This document shows, one piece after another, positions 18,257 to 26,767 of a stretch of DNA of 64,000 bases. The stretch's first letter is position 1; the number at the start of each line of letters is the position of its first letter. The notes beneath the pieces are model-generated. The model did no database searches. It saw nothing but the letters and a program-made list of their open reading frames with translations, and was not told where the DNA came from. Made by a program: the position numbers and the translations under genes. This DNA is from Roseiarcus sp963782255 (GTDB taxonomy: Bacteria > Pseudomonadota > Alphaproteobacteria > Rhizobiales > Beijerinckiaceae): the NCBI GenBank assembly GCA_963782255.1, contig CAWAIS010000001.1, positions 1,240,001 through 1,304,000 on the forward strand, in the 5' to 3' direction.

Positions 18257-20320
18257 TTATATCTCAAAGAGATTTTTCTGGTGATAGTCAGACGGCGGCG
18301 GGCGTCGCGACCGCCGAGCGCTGGCTTCGCGCCGAACGGTCTCGCGCGCCAACTCGGCATGGGGGATTATCCAGGGCGCGCCCTTGCACGGCTGGCTCGC
18401 GGAAAGCGCTCGTTCGGCGATCAAGCGACGCACGGTTGACGTACTGACGTCGAGGATCGCGGCGGCTTCATTGATCGTGGCCTCGCCGCGCTCGGCCCGT
18501 TCCCCCGGTCGATGAATTGCGATGCCGTTCTGATGACGCAGCGAGCAGACACTGCCGCGGGTCCAACTGTGGTCGTGGCTCGTCGTTTTTCCCGATCGAT
18601 TGAGAACCATGGCGATCGCGTGATCGGGCATGTGACGGGCCAATGCGCGCAAGAGGTCGACGATGTCAGCGTCGGTGACCCATCGCGTGTGGCCGAACTT
18701 GTTTTTCTTCACGTCGAGGCGCGTGTGATCTCCACCTTGCCAATGAATGACAAGCTCGAGGCTATAGCCGACGACGTCGACGACAATTTCGGAGATGACC
18801 GTGCGGATAATTTTCTTGCGCGTCTCGGCCGTAGCGCCTGGGCTGTCCCAGGCTTGTGTTAGATCTCGGCCCAACATCATGAGGCGGCCTCGATCCGCGA
18901 CGGAAAGAGCCTCCGCCTGTTCGGCGCCGAGTTGGTCGAGTTCGGCTTCGAGATTGCGCACCACGACCAGCCGCTCGTTCCAACGTCGCTCCAGCTCGCC
19001 AGCTACGAGCCGATTGTCCGGATCGGCCGCATCGTACTGACGCTGAGCACGGGCCGCCTCATAGCGGGCTTGCTGAAGCGCGAATTCGAGCTGTCCTTGC
19101 TTCTCCGAGCGCCTATGACTACGGGCGTCAATCGCCGCCAAGGCCGCCTCCACACCCAGGGGCTGGAGGCGATCGAGCACCTCCTTGGCGACCATCCGGT
19201 CCGCACGCATTCCGCTGAAGCTGATGCAACGGGCCGCCGCCAGATGAGAGAACGCACCGACGCATTGGTAGCGTGCGGCCCCGTCGCTGTAGCGGACACG
19301 AAGCTTTCGTCCGCACCGCGCGCAACGAAAGAGACCGACCAGCAGAGCTTCACCGCGGCGAATGGCGCCGCGGCTCATGAACCGTTTGCCGTTGGCGTTG
19401 TCGGCGATCAGGGTCTGATTCCTCTCGAAATCGGTCCAGGAAATATAGCCCTCGTGGTGATCGGGGATCAAAACGCCCCAGCTTCTCCAATCGCGCTGCA
19501 TATTCCGTAGGACGTGCTTTCGCCCGTTCTCGATGACGACGCGCGTCGTTCGACGCCCGAAGGCGTAGGCGCCGGCGTAGACCGGGTTGGTCAGAATATG
19601 ATGCACGGTCGAGTACACCGGCGTTTTCCAGACGATCCGCTCGGCAGCGGTTCCAACCGTCAAAACAGGCAACGGAATCTTCTCTTGCCTGAACCACACG
19701 AGCACTTGCCGGATTGATTGGAGTTCCGCGTACCTGCGAAACACCAGGCCGATGGCTTCCTGGACGCGCCGATCGGGATCCTTTTCGATCAGATCGCGCC
19801 CCGTCTTCACGTAGCCCACGGCCACGGTCAAGAAGAGCTCGCCGCGACGCGCCTTCTGCTTCATCGCTTCGATGGAGCGCTGGCGGAAGACCGACAGCTC
19901 CATTTCGCTCATCGTCCCTTTCATGCCGAGCAACAACCGGTCGTTCGGCGAAGCAGGATCGTATACGCCGTCTTCGTCGACGATGATCGTGCCGACCAGG
20001 CCGCAAAACTCCAGAAGGGTGTGCCAGTCACGCCCGTTGCGGGCCAGGCGCGACGCCTCGACCGACATGACAGCGCCGACGCGCCCCTCACAGATCGCCG
20101 CGAGCAGCCTCTCGAAGCCCGGGCGTCTGACGCCGCCAGCCGATCGGCCCAGGTCGTCGTCGATGACCTCCACGTCCTGCCAGCCAAGCAATCTCGCTCT
20201 GTCGGCAAGGCCATATTGTCGACGCTGGCTCTCCAGATTGTGAGCGACTTGCTCAGCCGTCGATTGCCGGACGTAGACAACTGCGCTGCGAGCCAGATGT
20301 TCAGGCGAAATCTTCGTCAT
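18257..20320 (-). CDS. Large serine recombinase with C-terminal HTH
   Basis: 687 residues. The N-terminal resolvase domain has the nucleophile S20 in VVYVRQSTAEQV, and SRLARNGRDWHTLLEFCGLV and DRLLLGMKGTMSEMEL further on. A recombinase domain follows (about 170-300), then a zinc ribbon with CARCGRKL and a later Cys pair near 340-375, then a coiled coil. Unusually, the last 75 residues contain an excisionase/MerR-like helix-turn-helix (TINEAAAILDVSTSTVRRLI). It is presumably the integrase, and perhaps its own directionality factor, of the element inserted in IS66. The start ATG 20320 overlaps the end of the upstream 63-residue ORF by 20 bases. The frame is intact. Confidence 0.9.
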   Translation of the reverse strand: MTKISPEHLARSAVVYVRQSTAEQVAHNLESQRRQYGLADRARLLGWQDVEVIDDDLGRSAGGVRRPGFERLLAAICEGRVGAVMSVEASRLARNGRDWHTLLEFCGLVGTIIVDEDGVYDPASPNDRLLLGMKGTMSEMELSVFRQRSIEAMKQKARRGELFLTVAVGYVKTGRDLIEKDPDRRVQEAIGLVFRRYAELQSIRQVLVWFRQEKIPLPVLTVGTAAERIVWKTPVYSTVHHILTNPVYAGAYAFGRRTTRVVIENGRKHVLRNMQRDWRSWGVLIPDHHEGYISWTDFERNQTLIADNANGKRFMSRGAIRRGEALLVGLFRCARCGRKLRVRYSDGAARYQCVGAFSHLAAARCISFSGMRADRMVAKEVLDRLQPLGVEAALAAIDARSHRRSEKQGQLEFALQQARYEAARAQRQYDAADPDNRLVAGELERRWNERLVVVRNLEAELDQLGAEQAEALSVADRGRLMMLGRDLTQAWDSPGATAETRKKIIRTVISEIVVDVVGYSLELVIHWQGGDHTRLDVKKNKFGHTRWVTDADIVDLLRALARHMPDHAIAMVLNRSGKTTSHDHSWTRGSVCSLRHQNGIAIHRPGERAERGEATINEAAAILDVSTSTVRRLIAERALSASQPCKGAPWIIPHAELARETVRREASARRSRRPPPSDYHQKNLFEI

Positions 20321-20492
20321 CGCACGTCTCCGCTCGGTTCGCGGGCGCCTTCTCCGGCGTGCTATTCATCGCTTCGACCAACAGCGCCTGCAGTAAATCC
20401 AGCGCCTCTCGTCGCTCGGTCTCCGTGAGTTGGCTCACCGGCGCCGAGGGCTCGAAAAGATCCTTTTGCGGCAGGGTCCAATGTCTCGCCAT
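20301..20492 (-). CDS. Small ORF (63 aa) upstream of the serine recombinase
   Basis: It reads MARHWTLPQKDLFEPSAPVS and then an acidic helical stretch with ETERREALDLLQALLVEAMN. It overlaps the recombinase start by 20 bases, which suggests translational coupling. I recognise similar short ORFs only as companions of this kind of recombinase and know no function. It could be an accessory or directionality factor. Confidence 0.6.
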   Translation of the reverse strand: MARHWTLPQKDLFEPSAPVSQLTETERREALDLLQALLVEAMNSTPEKAPANRAETCDDEDFA

Positions 20493-20703
20493 TCGCGCCT
20501 CCTTCGCCGGGGACGGCGTTCCCCGCCGATGAGGCTAGGATCGAATCCAGGAAGGCTCGAAGAGCGCGAAGCTGGGCGACGGAAATGCAGGGAGCTTCAA
20601 CGACCTTGACGTTTGCGGCGTCCGACTGCGTCATCCACTCCGGAACGAGAAACGAATCGCCTCGCTCCGTGCGGAGCGTCAGATGACGAGCCCCGCCATG
20701 CAT
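20362..20703 (-). CDS. DUF5372-like small protein of the serine-recombinase element
   Basis: The first 60 residues (MHGGARHLTLRTERGDSFLV, then PEWMTQSDAANVKVVEAPCI) resemble the DUF5372 proteins found next to recombinases in rhizobia; this assignment is from memory. The second half overlaps the 63-residue ORF by 131 bases in another frame, so the true C terminus may lie earlier and a frameshift is possible. It is the first gene of the three-gene minus-strand run inside the element. Confidence 0.55.
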   Translation of the reverse strand: MHGGARHLTLRTERGDSFLVPEWMTQSDAANVKVVEAPCISVAQLRALRAFLDSILASSAGNAVPGEGGANGETLDPAAKGSFRALGAGEPTHGDRATRGAGFTAGAVGRSDE

Positions 20704-21292
20704 CTGATCGGCGACGACAATGGCCGGCTTCTCGAATAGCGGATGGAAGGGATAGGAGACGACGACCTCACGGCCCAGACTCCCGGCATCATGGCGTCGC
20801 GTCGGACGGCGGCGGAGAAAACTGGGCGGTCATCGCCTCGCTGGTCGAAAGCTGCAAGCTCAACGGGGTTGACCCTCACGTCTATCTCGCCGACACACTC
20901 GCCAAGATCGTCAACGGCCATCTAAACCGCGATATCGACGATCTCCTGCCATGGGCCTACGTGAAAGCGGAGCCGCTCAAAGCCGTGGCCTGAAAACGCC
21001 GCTTACCTTCATCCTATTACTGGGGCCGCGAGATCGCCCGCCTGGGCCACCAGGTCAGCCTGATCTCGCCGAAATTATGTGAAGCCTTACCTCAAGCGCG
21101 GGAAGTCATATGCGCATGACGCACGCGCGATCTGCGAAGCCGCATCGCTGCCCGGACATGCGATTTGTCCGCGTAAAGAGCGAAGAGCAGCAAGCGGCGT
21201 TGACGCAGCATACGTCCCGACAGCGAGAAGCATCGAGAACCTGGGAAAGCTGGTCCGGATGCTTGCAGCGCCAGTTCGCCTCCTCTGCCTTA

Positions 21293-22455
21293 TACCAAAG
21301 GTCCCGCTGGCTGACTCACGGGGGATTCTCGAATCGCGAGCATGATGATTCAAGGTGGCATGGAGGGTTTGGCCATGCCGTCAGCAGTGAAGTTGCGAGA
21401 GGACTATTCGGCTGAGGAGCTTCGGGCGCTGGCCCGCCGCACGAAGGACGTGAACCAGAGCCGTCGGTTGTTGTCGCTGGCTGCGGTGCGGGAGGGGATG
21501 GACCGGGGTTCGGCGGCGAGGATCGGCGGCATGGACCGGCAGACGCTGCGCGACTGGGTCCATCGGTTCAACGCCGCCGGCCCCGAGGGCCTGATCGACC
21601 ATTGGACCGAGGGCCCCAAGCCGCGCCTGTCGGCTGCGCAGCTGGCCGAGTTCGCCGCCATCGTCGAGGCCGGGCCGGATCGCGAGACGGACGGCGTCGT
21701 GCGCTGGCGACGGGCCGACCTCAAGCACGCCATCGCCGCCCGGTTCGGCGTCGATTTCCACGAGCGCTACGTCGGAAAGCTTCTGAAGAAGCTGGGCTTC
21801 TCCCACATGAGCGCCCGCCCGCGCCATCCGGCCCAAGACGAGCGGATCGTCGAAGCGTTTAAAAAAAAGCTTCTCGCGCACGCTGAGCGCCCATCTCGAG
21901 GGCGTGCCGGAGACGGCGCCGATCGAAATCTGGTTCCAGGACGAGGCGCGCATCGGCCAGAAGAACGGCCAGGTCCGGCAATGGGCCAGACGCGGGACGC
22001 GGCCTCGCCAGCCGGCCGACCAGCGCTACGACAACGCCTACCTGTTCGGCGCCATCTGCCCGGCCCGCGGCGTCGGCGCCGCGCTCGCCTTGCCCTACGC
22101 CGACACCGAGGCCATGCAGCTCCACCTCGACGAGATCTCGCGCCACGTCGCCGAAGGCGCCCACGCCGTCTTGCTGCTCGACCGGGCCGGATGGCACACG
22201 ACCGGCGCCCTCGACGTGCCCGAGAACATCACGCCGATCTTCCTGCCCTCGCGCGCCCCCGAACTCAACCCGGTCGAGAACGTCTGGCAGTACCTTCGCT
22301 CGAACTGGCTCTCCAACCGCGTGTTCGAGACCTACGACGCCATCATCGACGCCGCCTGCGAGGCTTGGCAGAAGCTCATGGCCTTGCCCGACGCCATCAC
22401 CTCAATCGGGATGCGCGATTGGGCCCACGTCGGTCAGGAGCCATGACCGTTGGTA
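21293..22455 (+). mobile_element. IS630-family element, copy 2
   Basis: Bounded by TA at 21293-21294 and TA at 22454-22455. The inner ends, read inward, begin CCAAAGGTCCCG and CCAACGGTCATGG. It is 1163 bp and uninterrupted, and serves as the reference for the split copy at 2923-6917. It inserted into the right half of the degraded IS110 gene. Confidence 0.88.
21375..22446 (+). pseudogene. IS630-family transposase, copy 2, single-base frameshift
   Basis: Starts at ATG 21375 (MPSAVKLREDYSAEELRALA) and runs to the A8 tract at 21861-21868. An extra G at 21869 makes AAAAAAAAGCTTC. Without it the frame continues KKNFSRTLSAHLEGVPETAP into the catalytic half, which ends at 22446. Copy 1, where IS110 split the same tract, lacks the G (AAACTTC at 6329). 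The catalytic Asp/Glu motifs are present. Slippage on the A8 tract could rescue some product, but a +1 or -2 slip would be needed. Confidence 0.82.
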
Positions 22456-22557
22456 TAAGAGATCCTTGAACCGATGCTCCAGGGAGGGCAAGCAGTTTCT
22501 CAGCTCAGATGAGAACCGCGCTTCAGATGAGACCCAAGTGAAGCTTCTTCGACTTTC

Positions 22558-23487
22558 TTACTTGAACGTGGCCCCGCCGACGACCAACTCGCGGCGCATC
22601 AGTTCATCGCCCGCTACGGCCCTCCGTCCCGATCTCTGTGCCTCGAGAATTCGAACCGCTCCTTCGCCACAGGCAACTGTCATCGAGTTATCCAAAATCG
22701 TTCCGGGGGCCCCCGCCGCGGCTACCGTTCGAACTCGTAACAGCTTAACTCGTTCAACCCGGCCCGCGATTTGTAGGCGCGAGAAGGCGCCTGGCGTCGG
22801 GGAAAGACCGTGAATGTGGTTGCGGATCCGTTCGGCGCTGAAAGTCCAATCGACTGCTGCTTCGGGTTTATCGATCTTATGAGCGTACGACGCTCCAATG
22901 CCCGCTTGAGCCTCGAATCGTAGAGTTCCCCGCTCGATCGCGTCCAGACTCGTTGACGTCAACGCCGCTGCGATTTCTGTGAGCCGCGCCGCTAGATCTC
23001 CGGCAGTATCCTCTGGCCGTATCGGGACCACCTCGCGAAGACCAACAGGGCCGGTGTCCAGACCTTCCTCCATCAACATCAGCTGCATGCCCGTTTCAGT
23101 GTCGCCGGCCATAACGGCCCTTTGTATGGGCGCCGCCCCGCGCCAACGCGGCAGCAGAGAGGCGTGCAAGTTCAGGCACCCGAATCGGGGACCTTGGAGA
23201 ATCGGCTTTGGTAGCAGCAAGCCATATGCGATAACAATGCTGACGTCCGCCCCGTGACTTTGAAAGACCTCTTGCGTCTCCTTGACTCTTAAAGTCGGAG
23301 GCGTGAAGACGGGAACCCCAAGCGCTTCAGCAGCCTGATGAATGGGCGTTTTCCGGGTCTCAAGGCCGCGACGACCGCCGGGCTTCGGCGCGCGCGTATA
23401 AGCTGCAGCGATAGTGTGTCCGTCACCAGCAATCTTTATTAGCGTCGGAACCGCGAATTCCGGCGTACCCATAAACACGACGCGCAT
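22558..23487 (-). CDS. fmt: Methionyl-tRNA formyltransferase
   Basis: Formylates initiator Met-tRNA with 10-formyl-THF. 309 residues, full length. It begins MRVVFMGTPEFAVPTLIKIA. The catalytic N107 and H109 lie in GCLNLHASLLPRWRGAAPIQ and D144 in MEEGLDTGPVG. The C-terminal tRNA-binding domain runs from about 205. The usual partner def is not adjacent; IS elements flank the gene on both sides, so the normal def-fmt neighbourhood has been broken here or lies elsewhere. Start ATG 23487 opens the conserved sequence. Confidence 0.96.
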   Translation of the reverse strand: MRVVFMGTPEFAVPTLIKIAGDGHTIAAAYTRAPKPGGRRGLETRKTPIHQAAEALGVPVFTPPTLRVKETQEVFQSHGADVSIVIAYGLLLPKPILQGPRFGCLNLHASLLPRWRGAAPIQRAVMAGDTETGMQLMLMEEGLDTGPVGLREVVPIRPEDTAGDLAARLTEIAAALTSTSLDAIERGTLRFEAQAGIGASYAHKIDKPEAAVDWTFSAERIRNHIHGLSPTPGAFSRLQIAGRVERVKLLRVRTVAAAGAPGTILDNSMTVACGEGAVRILEAQRSGRRAVAGDELMRRELVVGGATFK

Positions 23488-23675
23488 TGTTGGGCGATAG
23501 CATCAGCAAGAAGCACCGTCAAAGCGTTAGGTAGCGCGCGTCCATAAACGCCAAGCCATTGAGATAATTCAGTAAATCGTTAATTCGGCGGGTGCAAGGC
23601 CCGGCGGTTTCGAGTAGGCTTTGCGAATCAAGCCACTGATTCCAAAGACAAAACCGCCACCGCCGGAGCCCGACA

Positions 23676-24638
23676 ATGCGTCAGGAACGCACCGTCCAGG
23701 CCAGCCTATTCGATCTTTTCGCCGATCACGAGATCGGCCGCGAGCTGAAGGCGATGTCGCAGTGGCTGGACGAGCATCGCGAGCTCATCGGGCTGGTGGC
23801 GGAAGATCTGCGGCGGCATGACGTTATGGAGACCGGGCGACAGGGTCTGCCGGCCGAGTCGGTCTTGCGCTGTGGGCTTCTCAAGCAACATCGCCAGCTG
23901 AGCTATGAGGAGCTGGCGTTTCACCTTGAAGACTCCGCCTCGTTTCGCGCCTTCGCCCGGCTGCCACTGTCGTGGACCCCGAAGAAGTCGGTGCTGCAGA
24001 AGACGACCAGCGCCATCCGGGCCGAGACGTGGGAAGCGATCAATCGCATCCTGCTTGCCAGCGCGCGGCAGGCGAAAGTCGAAACCGGCAAGGTCGTTCG
24101 GCTGGACAGCACGGTCACCGCCGCGCTGACGCATGACCCGAGCGACAGCAGCCTTCTCTGGGATGCGGTGCGCGTGATGGTGCGGCTGTTGACAGGCGCC
24201 GATACCTTGATCGGGGGCCGTCTCGTATGGCGCGATCATCGGCGGGCGGCGAAAAAGCGGGCGCGCGCCATCGAGTACGCCCGCATTCGACCGAACCGAG
24301 TCCCACATTATCGTGAGTTGATCAAGCTGACCCGTGCGACCTTGACCTACGCCGATCAGGCCGCGGCGCTGTTATCGCAGGCGCTGGACCCGGTGACGGT
24401 GACGCAATGGCAAGCCGAGTTCCGGCACTATCGCCCGCTGATTGAGCGGATCATCCGGCAAACCGAGCGTCGCGTTCTTCAGGGCGAGACGATCGCCGCC
24501 AACGAAAAGATCGTCAGCCTGTTCGAGCCGCACGCCGACATCATCGTCAAAGGCGGACGCGAGGTTGAATATGGGCACAAGCTCAACCTGACCACTCTCA
24601 TGTTCGCCGTTTCAAGTAGCAGGCACAAGAAAGCGTAG
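23676..24638 (+). pseudogene. ISNCY-type transposase, C-terminally truncated
   Basis: Transposase of the ISNCY group (MRQERTVQASLFDLFADHEI). Conserved blocks include LRCGLLKQHRQLSYEELAFH, VVRLDSTVTAALTHDPSDSS with catalytic acidic residues, and HADIIVKGGREVEYGHKLNL. After LTT at about 24594 the sequence leaves the family and ends in LMFAVSSSRHKKA; some 130 residues are missing. The upstream gap 23488-23675 holds the fmt promoter and the IS left end. Confidence 0.8.
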
Positions 24639-24922
24639 CTCGCGCGCGAGCGGTTCAGAATGGCCGCCACTGAGCAGGGCAGGAGGCACGATCATCAAAA
24701 CGACGGTTGATCATGCTCTGATGCGCGGGTTGGATACCGCCGGACCGGTGATGCGTCGCGGAGCTTCCTCTGTCTAGCGGCCAGCGTCGGAAAATATCCG
24801 GCTGATAGTGGACGCGAGGGTTCTCCTGGCCGTGACCGTGCCTCCAGCCTTGCTCAGCTTTGGATAGATGCGTTGTCGGCGATGACCTCCTTTTCGTGAG
24901 GTCCGCTGTCGATCTCAGCGCA

Positions 24923-25142
24923 TCAAGCGCCGGCGATCTGAACGTGCTTGGCGATCGCCCAGGCAAAGCCCGCCAGTTCTCGAGCGATCGCGGTCGTGAC
25001 CACAGTGGGTGATTTTCCTGCCCGGGCAAGCTTGCGATAGCGCCGACACAGCCTTTCTTGGGCCTTCCACGCGGTGTCGCGGATCGGCTTTGCCAGACCC
25101 TCCTGGCGCAACAGCTGCTCCCGGCTGATGCGCGCCGGGAAC
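24923..25142 (-). pseudogene. IS110-family transposase C-terminal fragment
   Basis: The minus strand reads LLRQEGLAKPIRDTAWKAQE, then RLCRRYRKLARAGKSPTVVT and TAIARELAGFAWAIAK. This is the extreme C terminus of an IS110/IS1111 transposase. The rest of the gene is missing because IS21 borders it at 25157. Bases 24639-24922 between this and the ISNCY remnant contain only unassigned debris. Confidence 0.75.
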
Positions 25143-25270
25143 CGATAACTCCAGGCTGTGTTTCGGCGTGCAATTTTGACCCCCTAGCCGGGGGGATCGG
25201 CGTCCAAAATTGACCCCCTAGTTTTCGCTCTGTTCGGCTGCCCGCGTTTGTGTGACGCGGGCGGTGGGGG

Positions 25271-26767
25271 ATGCTGGTTGTGGAGACGATCGCCCGGATA
25301 CGGCGCGAGCATTTATCCAGGGGCAAGTCGATCAAGGAGATCGCCCGCGATCTGAAGATATCGCGCAATACTGTTCGGAAGATTCTACGCTCGGGCGAGA
25401 CATCTTTTTCCTACGAGCGAGAGGTCCAGCCACGCCCGAAGTTGGGACGCTGGAAGGCCGACATCGATCGGATGTTGACGAAGAATGCCGACGCGCCAGC
25501 GCGCGAACGTCTGACGCTGATCCGGCTATTCGAGGAGTTGCGGGCGCTGGGCTATGAAGGCGGCTACGACGCCGTCCGACGCTACGCCAAGATCTGGAGC
25601 CGCGAGCACTCGAGCCAGTCGGCTACCGCCTACGTTCCGTTGTCGTTTGCGCAGGGCGAGGCCTACCAGTTCGACTGGAGCCACGAGATCGTCGTGATGA
25701 GCGGCGTGACAACGACCTTGAAGGTCGCGCATGTCCGCCTCTGCCACAGCCGAATGATGTTCGTACGCGCCTATCCGCGCGAGACCCAGGAAATGGTGTT
25801 CGACGCGCACGATCGGGCGTTTGCGTTCTTCAAGGGCGCCTGCACGCGCGGCATCTACGACAACATGAAGACGGCGGTCGACACGATCTTCGTCGGCAAG
25901 GATCGGCAATACAATCGCCGCTTCCTGCAAATGTGTTCGCACCATCTCGTCGACCCTGTCGCCTGCACGCCGGCGTCAGGCTGGGAGAAAGGCCAGGTGG
26001 AGAACCAGGTCGGCCTTGTTCGTGAGCGCTTCTTCACGCCACGGCTGCGGTTCAAGACGTACGATGAGTTGAACGCCTGGCTCATGGACAGGTGCATCGC
26101 CTACGCCAAGGCCCACCCGCACCCCGAACGCCCCGAGCAGACCGTATGGGAGGTCTTCGAGGAAGAGCGGCCCAAGCTCATCGCTTATCGCGGTCGCTTC
26201 GACGGGTTCCATGCGCAACAAGCCTCGGTGTCGAAGACGTGCCTGGTGCGGTTCGACAACAACAAATACTCGGTCAGCGCCAGCGCAGTCGGTCGTCCAG
26301 TCGAGGTCCATGCCTACGCCGATCGCATCGTCGTCCGCCAGGATGGGCGTATCGTCGCAGAGCATCCCCGCAACTACGGTCGCGGCGAGACAGTCTACGA
26401 TCCCTGGCACTATGTTCCGGTCCTGGCCCGCAAGCCTGGAGCCCTGCGCAACGGCGCTCCGTTCAAGGATTGGGTGCTGCCGGCGGCGCTCGAGCGGGTT
26501 CGACGCAAGCTCGCCGAATCCGATGATGGCGACCGCCAGATGGTCGCCATCCTGGCCACCGTGCTCACCGATGGATTGCCGGCGGTGGAAGCCGCCTGCG
26601 CTCAGGCGATGTCAGAGGGCGTCCATTCGTCCGACGTGATCATCAACATCCTCGCGCGCCAACGCGATCCTGGACCTGTTGCGCCCATCTTCACCCCGGA
26701 TGCGCTGAGGCTCCGACATGCGCCGGTCGCTGACTGCGCGAGATACGACCAGCTCAGGAGGGCATGA
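25271..26767 (+). CDS. istA: IS21-family transposase IstA
   Basis: 498-residue DDE transposase. The N-terminal HTH is in HLSRGKSIKEIARDLKISRN with TVRKIL. The integrase core has QFDWSHEIVVMSG (first Asp), RGIYDNMKTAVD (second Asp) and GWEKGQVENQVGLVRERFF (Glu). The C-terminal beta-barrel begins about residue 320. The stop overlaps the istB start by four bases (ATGA). The frame is intact, and it is likely an active element. Confidence 0.94.
   Translation: MLVVETIARIRREHLSRGKSIKEIARDLKISRNTVRKILRSGETSFSYEREVQPRPKLGRWKADIDRMLTKNADAPARERLTLIRLFEELRALGYEGGYDAVRRYAKIWSREHSSQSATAYVPLSFAQGEAYQFDWSHEIVVMSGVTTTLKVAHVRLCHSRMMFVRAYPRETQEMVFDAHDRAFAFFKGACTRGIYDNMKTAVDTIFVGKDRQYNRRFLQMCSHHLVDPVACTPASGWEKGQVENQVGLVRERFFTPRLRFKTYDELNAWLMDRCIAYAKAHPHPERPEQTVWEVFEEERPKLIAYRGRFDGFHAQQASVSKTCLVRFDNNKYSVSASAVGRPVEVHAYADRIVVRQDGRIVAEHPRNYGRGETVYDPWHYVPVLARKPGALRNGAPFKDWVLPAALERVRRKLAESDDGDRQMVAILATVLTDGLPAVEAACAQAMSEGVHSSDVIINILARQRDPGPVAPIFTPDALRLRHAPVADCARYDQLRRA

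Larger units (their letters stand above)
18223..20807 (-). mobile_element. Serine-recombinase element (about 2.6 kb) inserted in IS66 tnpC
   Basis: The tnpC reading frame breaks after GAC at 18220-18222 and resumes after GAC at 20805-20807, exactly in frame. The insert is therefore 2585 bp, bounded by a shared GAC trinucleotide. No inverted repeats or longer duplication are visible, as expected for a large serine recombinase that exchanges strands at a short core. It encodes, on the minus strand, a 113-residue ORF, a 63-residue ORF and a 687-residue recombinase, and nothing else. The left margin before the recombinase stop is 34 bp; the right margin of about 100 bp probably holds the promoter. 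Confidence 0.85.
16875..20993 (+). pseudogene. tnpC: IS66 TnpC transposase, frameshifted and interrupted
   Basis: DDE transposase of IS66. The N part (MPQAVDALPDDPETLKAMLI) has the coiled coil and the zinc-binding CPCCRGKL...CRAC segment. One extra G in GGG at 17387-17389 shifts the frame; the protein continues in the next frame as EATVAHVLVAKYADHLPLYR through the core (FADETTAPVLDPG, VDGYAGY, NTVERSIRPIALNRKNALFA) to GSD at 18222. A 2585-bp insert follows. The end resumes at 20808 with GGGENWAVIASLVESCKLNG and stops at 20993 in the matching frame. All parts are present, so it was once complete. Confidence 0.88.
16507..21006 (+). mobile_element. IS66-family element, defective, carrying a serine-recombinase element
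   Basis: The left terminus is GTAAGCGCTGTTTTGAC and the right terminus, read inward, is GTAAGCGGCGTTTTCAGG. The 8-bp flanks are CTTCCTCC (16499-16506) and CTTCATCC (21007-21014), a target duplication with one mismatch. The element keeps tnpA (shortened) and tnpC (frameshifted and interrupted) but no tnpB is visible between them. Without the 2585-bp inner insertion it would be about 1.9 kb, shorter than usual because tnpB is gone. Confidence 0.88.
16328..21292 (+). pseudogene. IS110-family transposase, split by IS66 and truncated by IS630
   Basis: The start ATG 16328 gives MNEIARIGLDIAKRWFQVHA and continues to PPCYVALY at about 16486, with a two-base frame error (TATTAGAG). At 16506 IS66 intervenes. 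The gene resumes at 21007, and joining across the target gives EACPSSYYWGREIARLGHQV. It then continues in shifted frames through KPYLKRGKSYAHDARAICEA and MRFVRVKSEEQQAALTQH until IS630 copy 2 cuts it at 21292. The N-terminal RuvC-like domain is recognisable; the C-terminal half is missing. Its left non-coding end is 16246-16327. Confidence 0.82.

Noticed and set aside
21861..21870. Programmed frameshift in IS630 copy 2 at the A8 tract
   Set aside because: Copy 1 lacks the extra G and would be in frame when rejoined, so a simple one-base insertion is more likely than programmed slippage, which would need +1 or -2.
24655..25368. A 237-codon minus-strand frame
   Set aside because: It runs through an IS21 end and IS110 debris; the true IS110 C-terminal fragment is in another frame.
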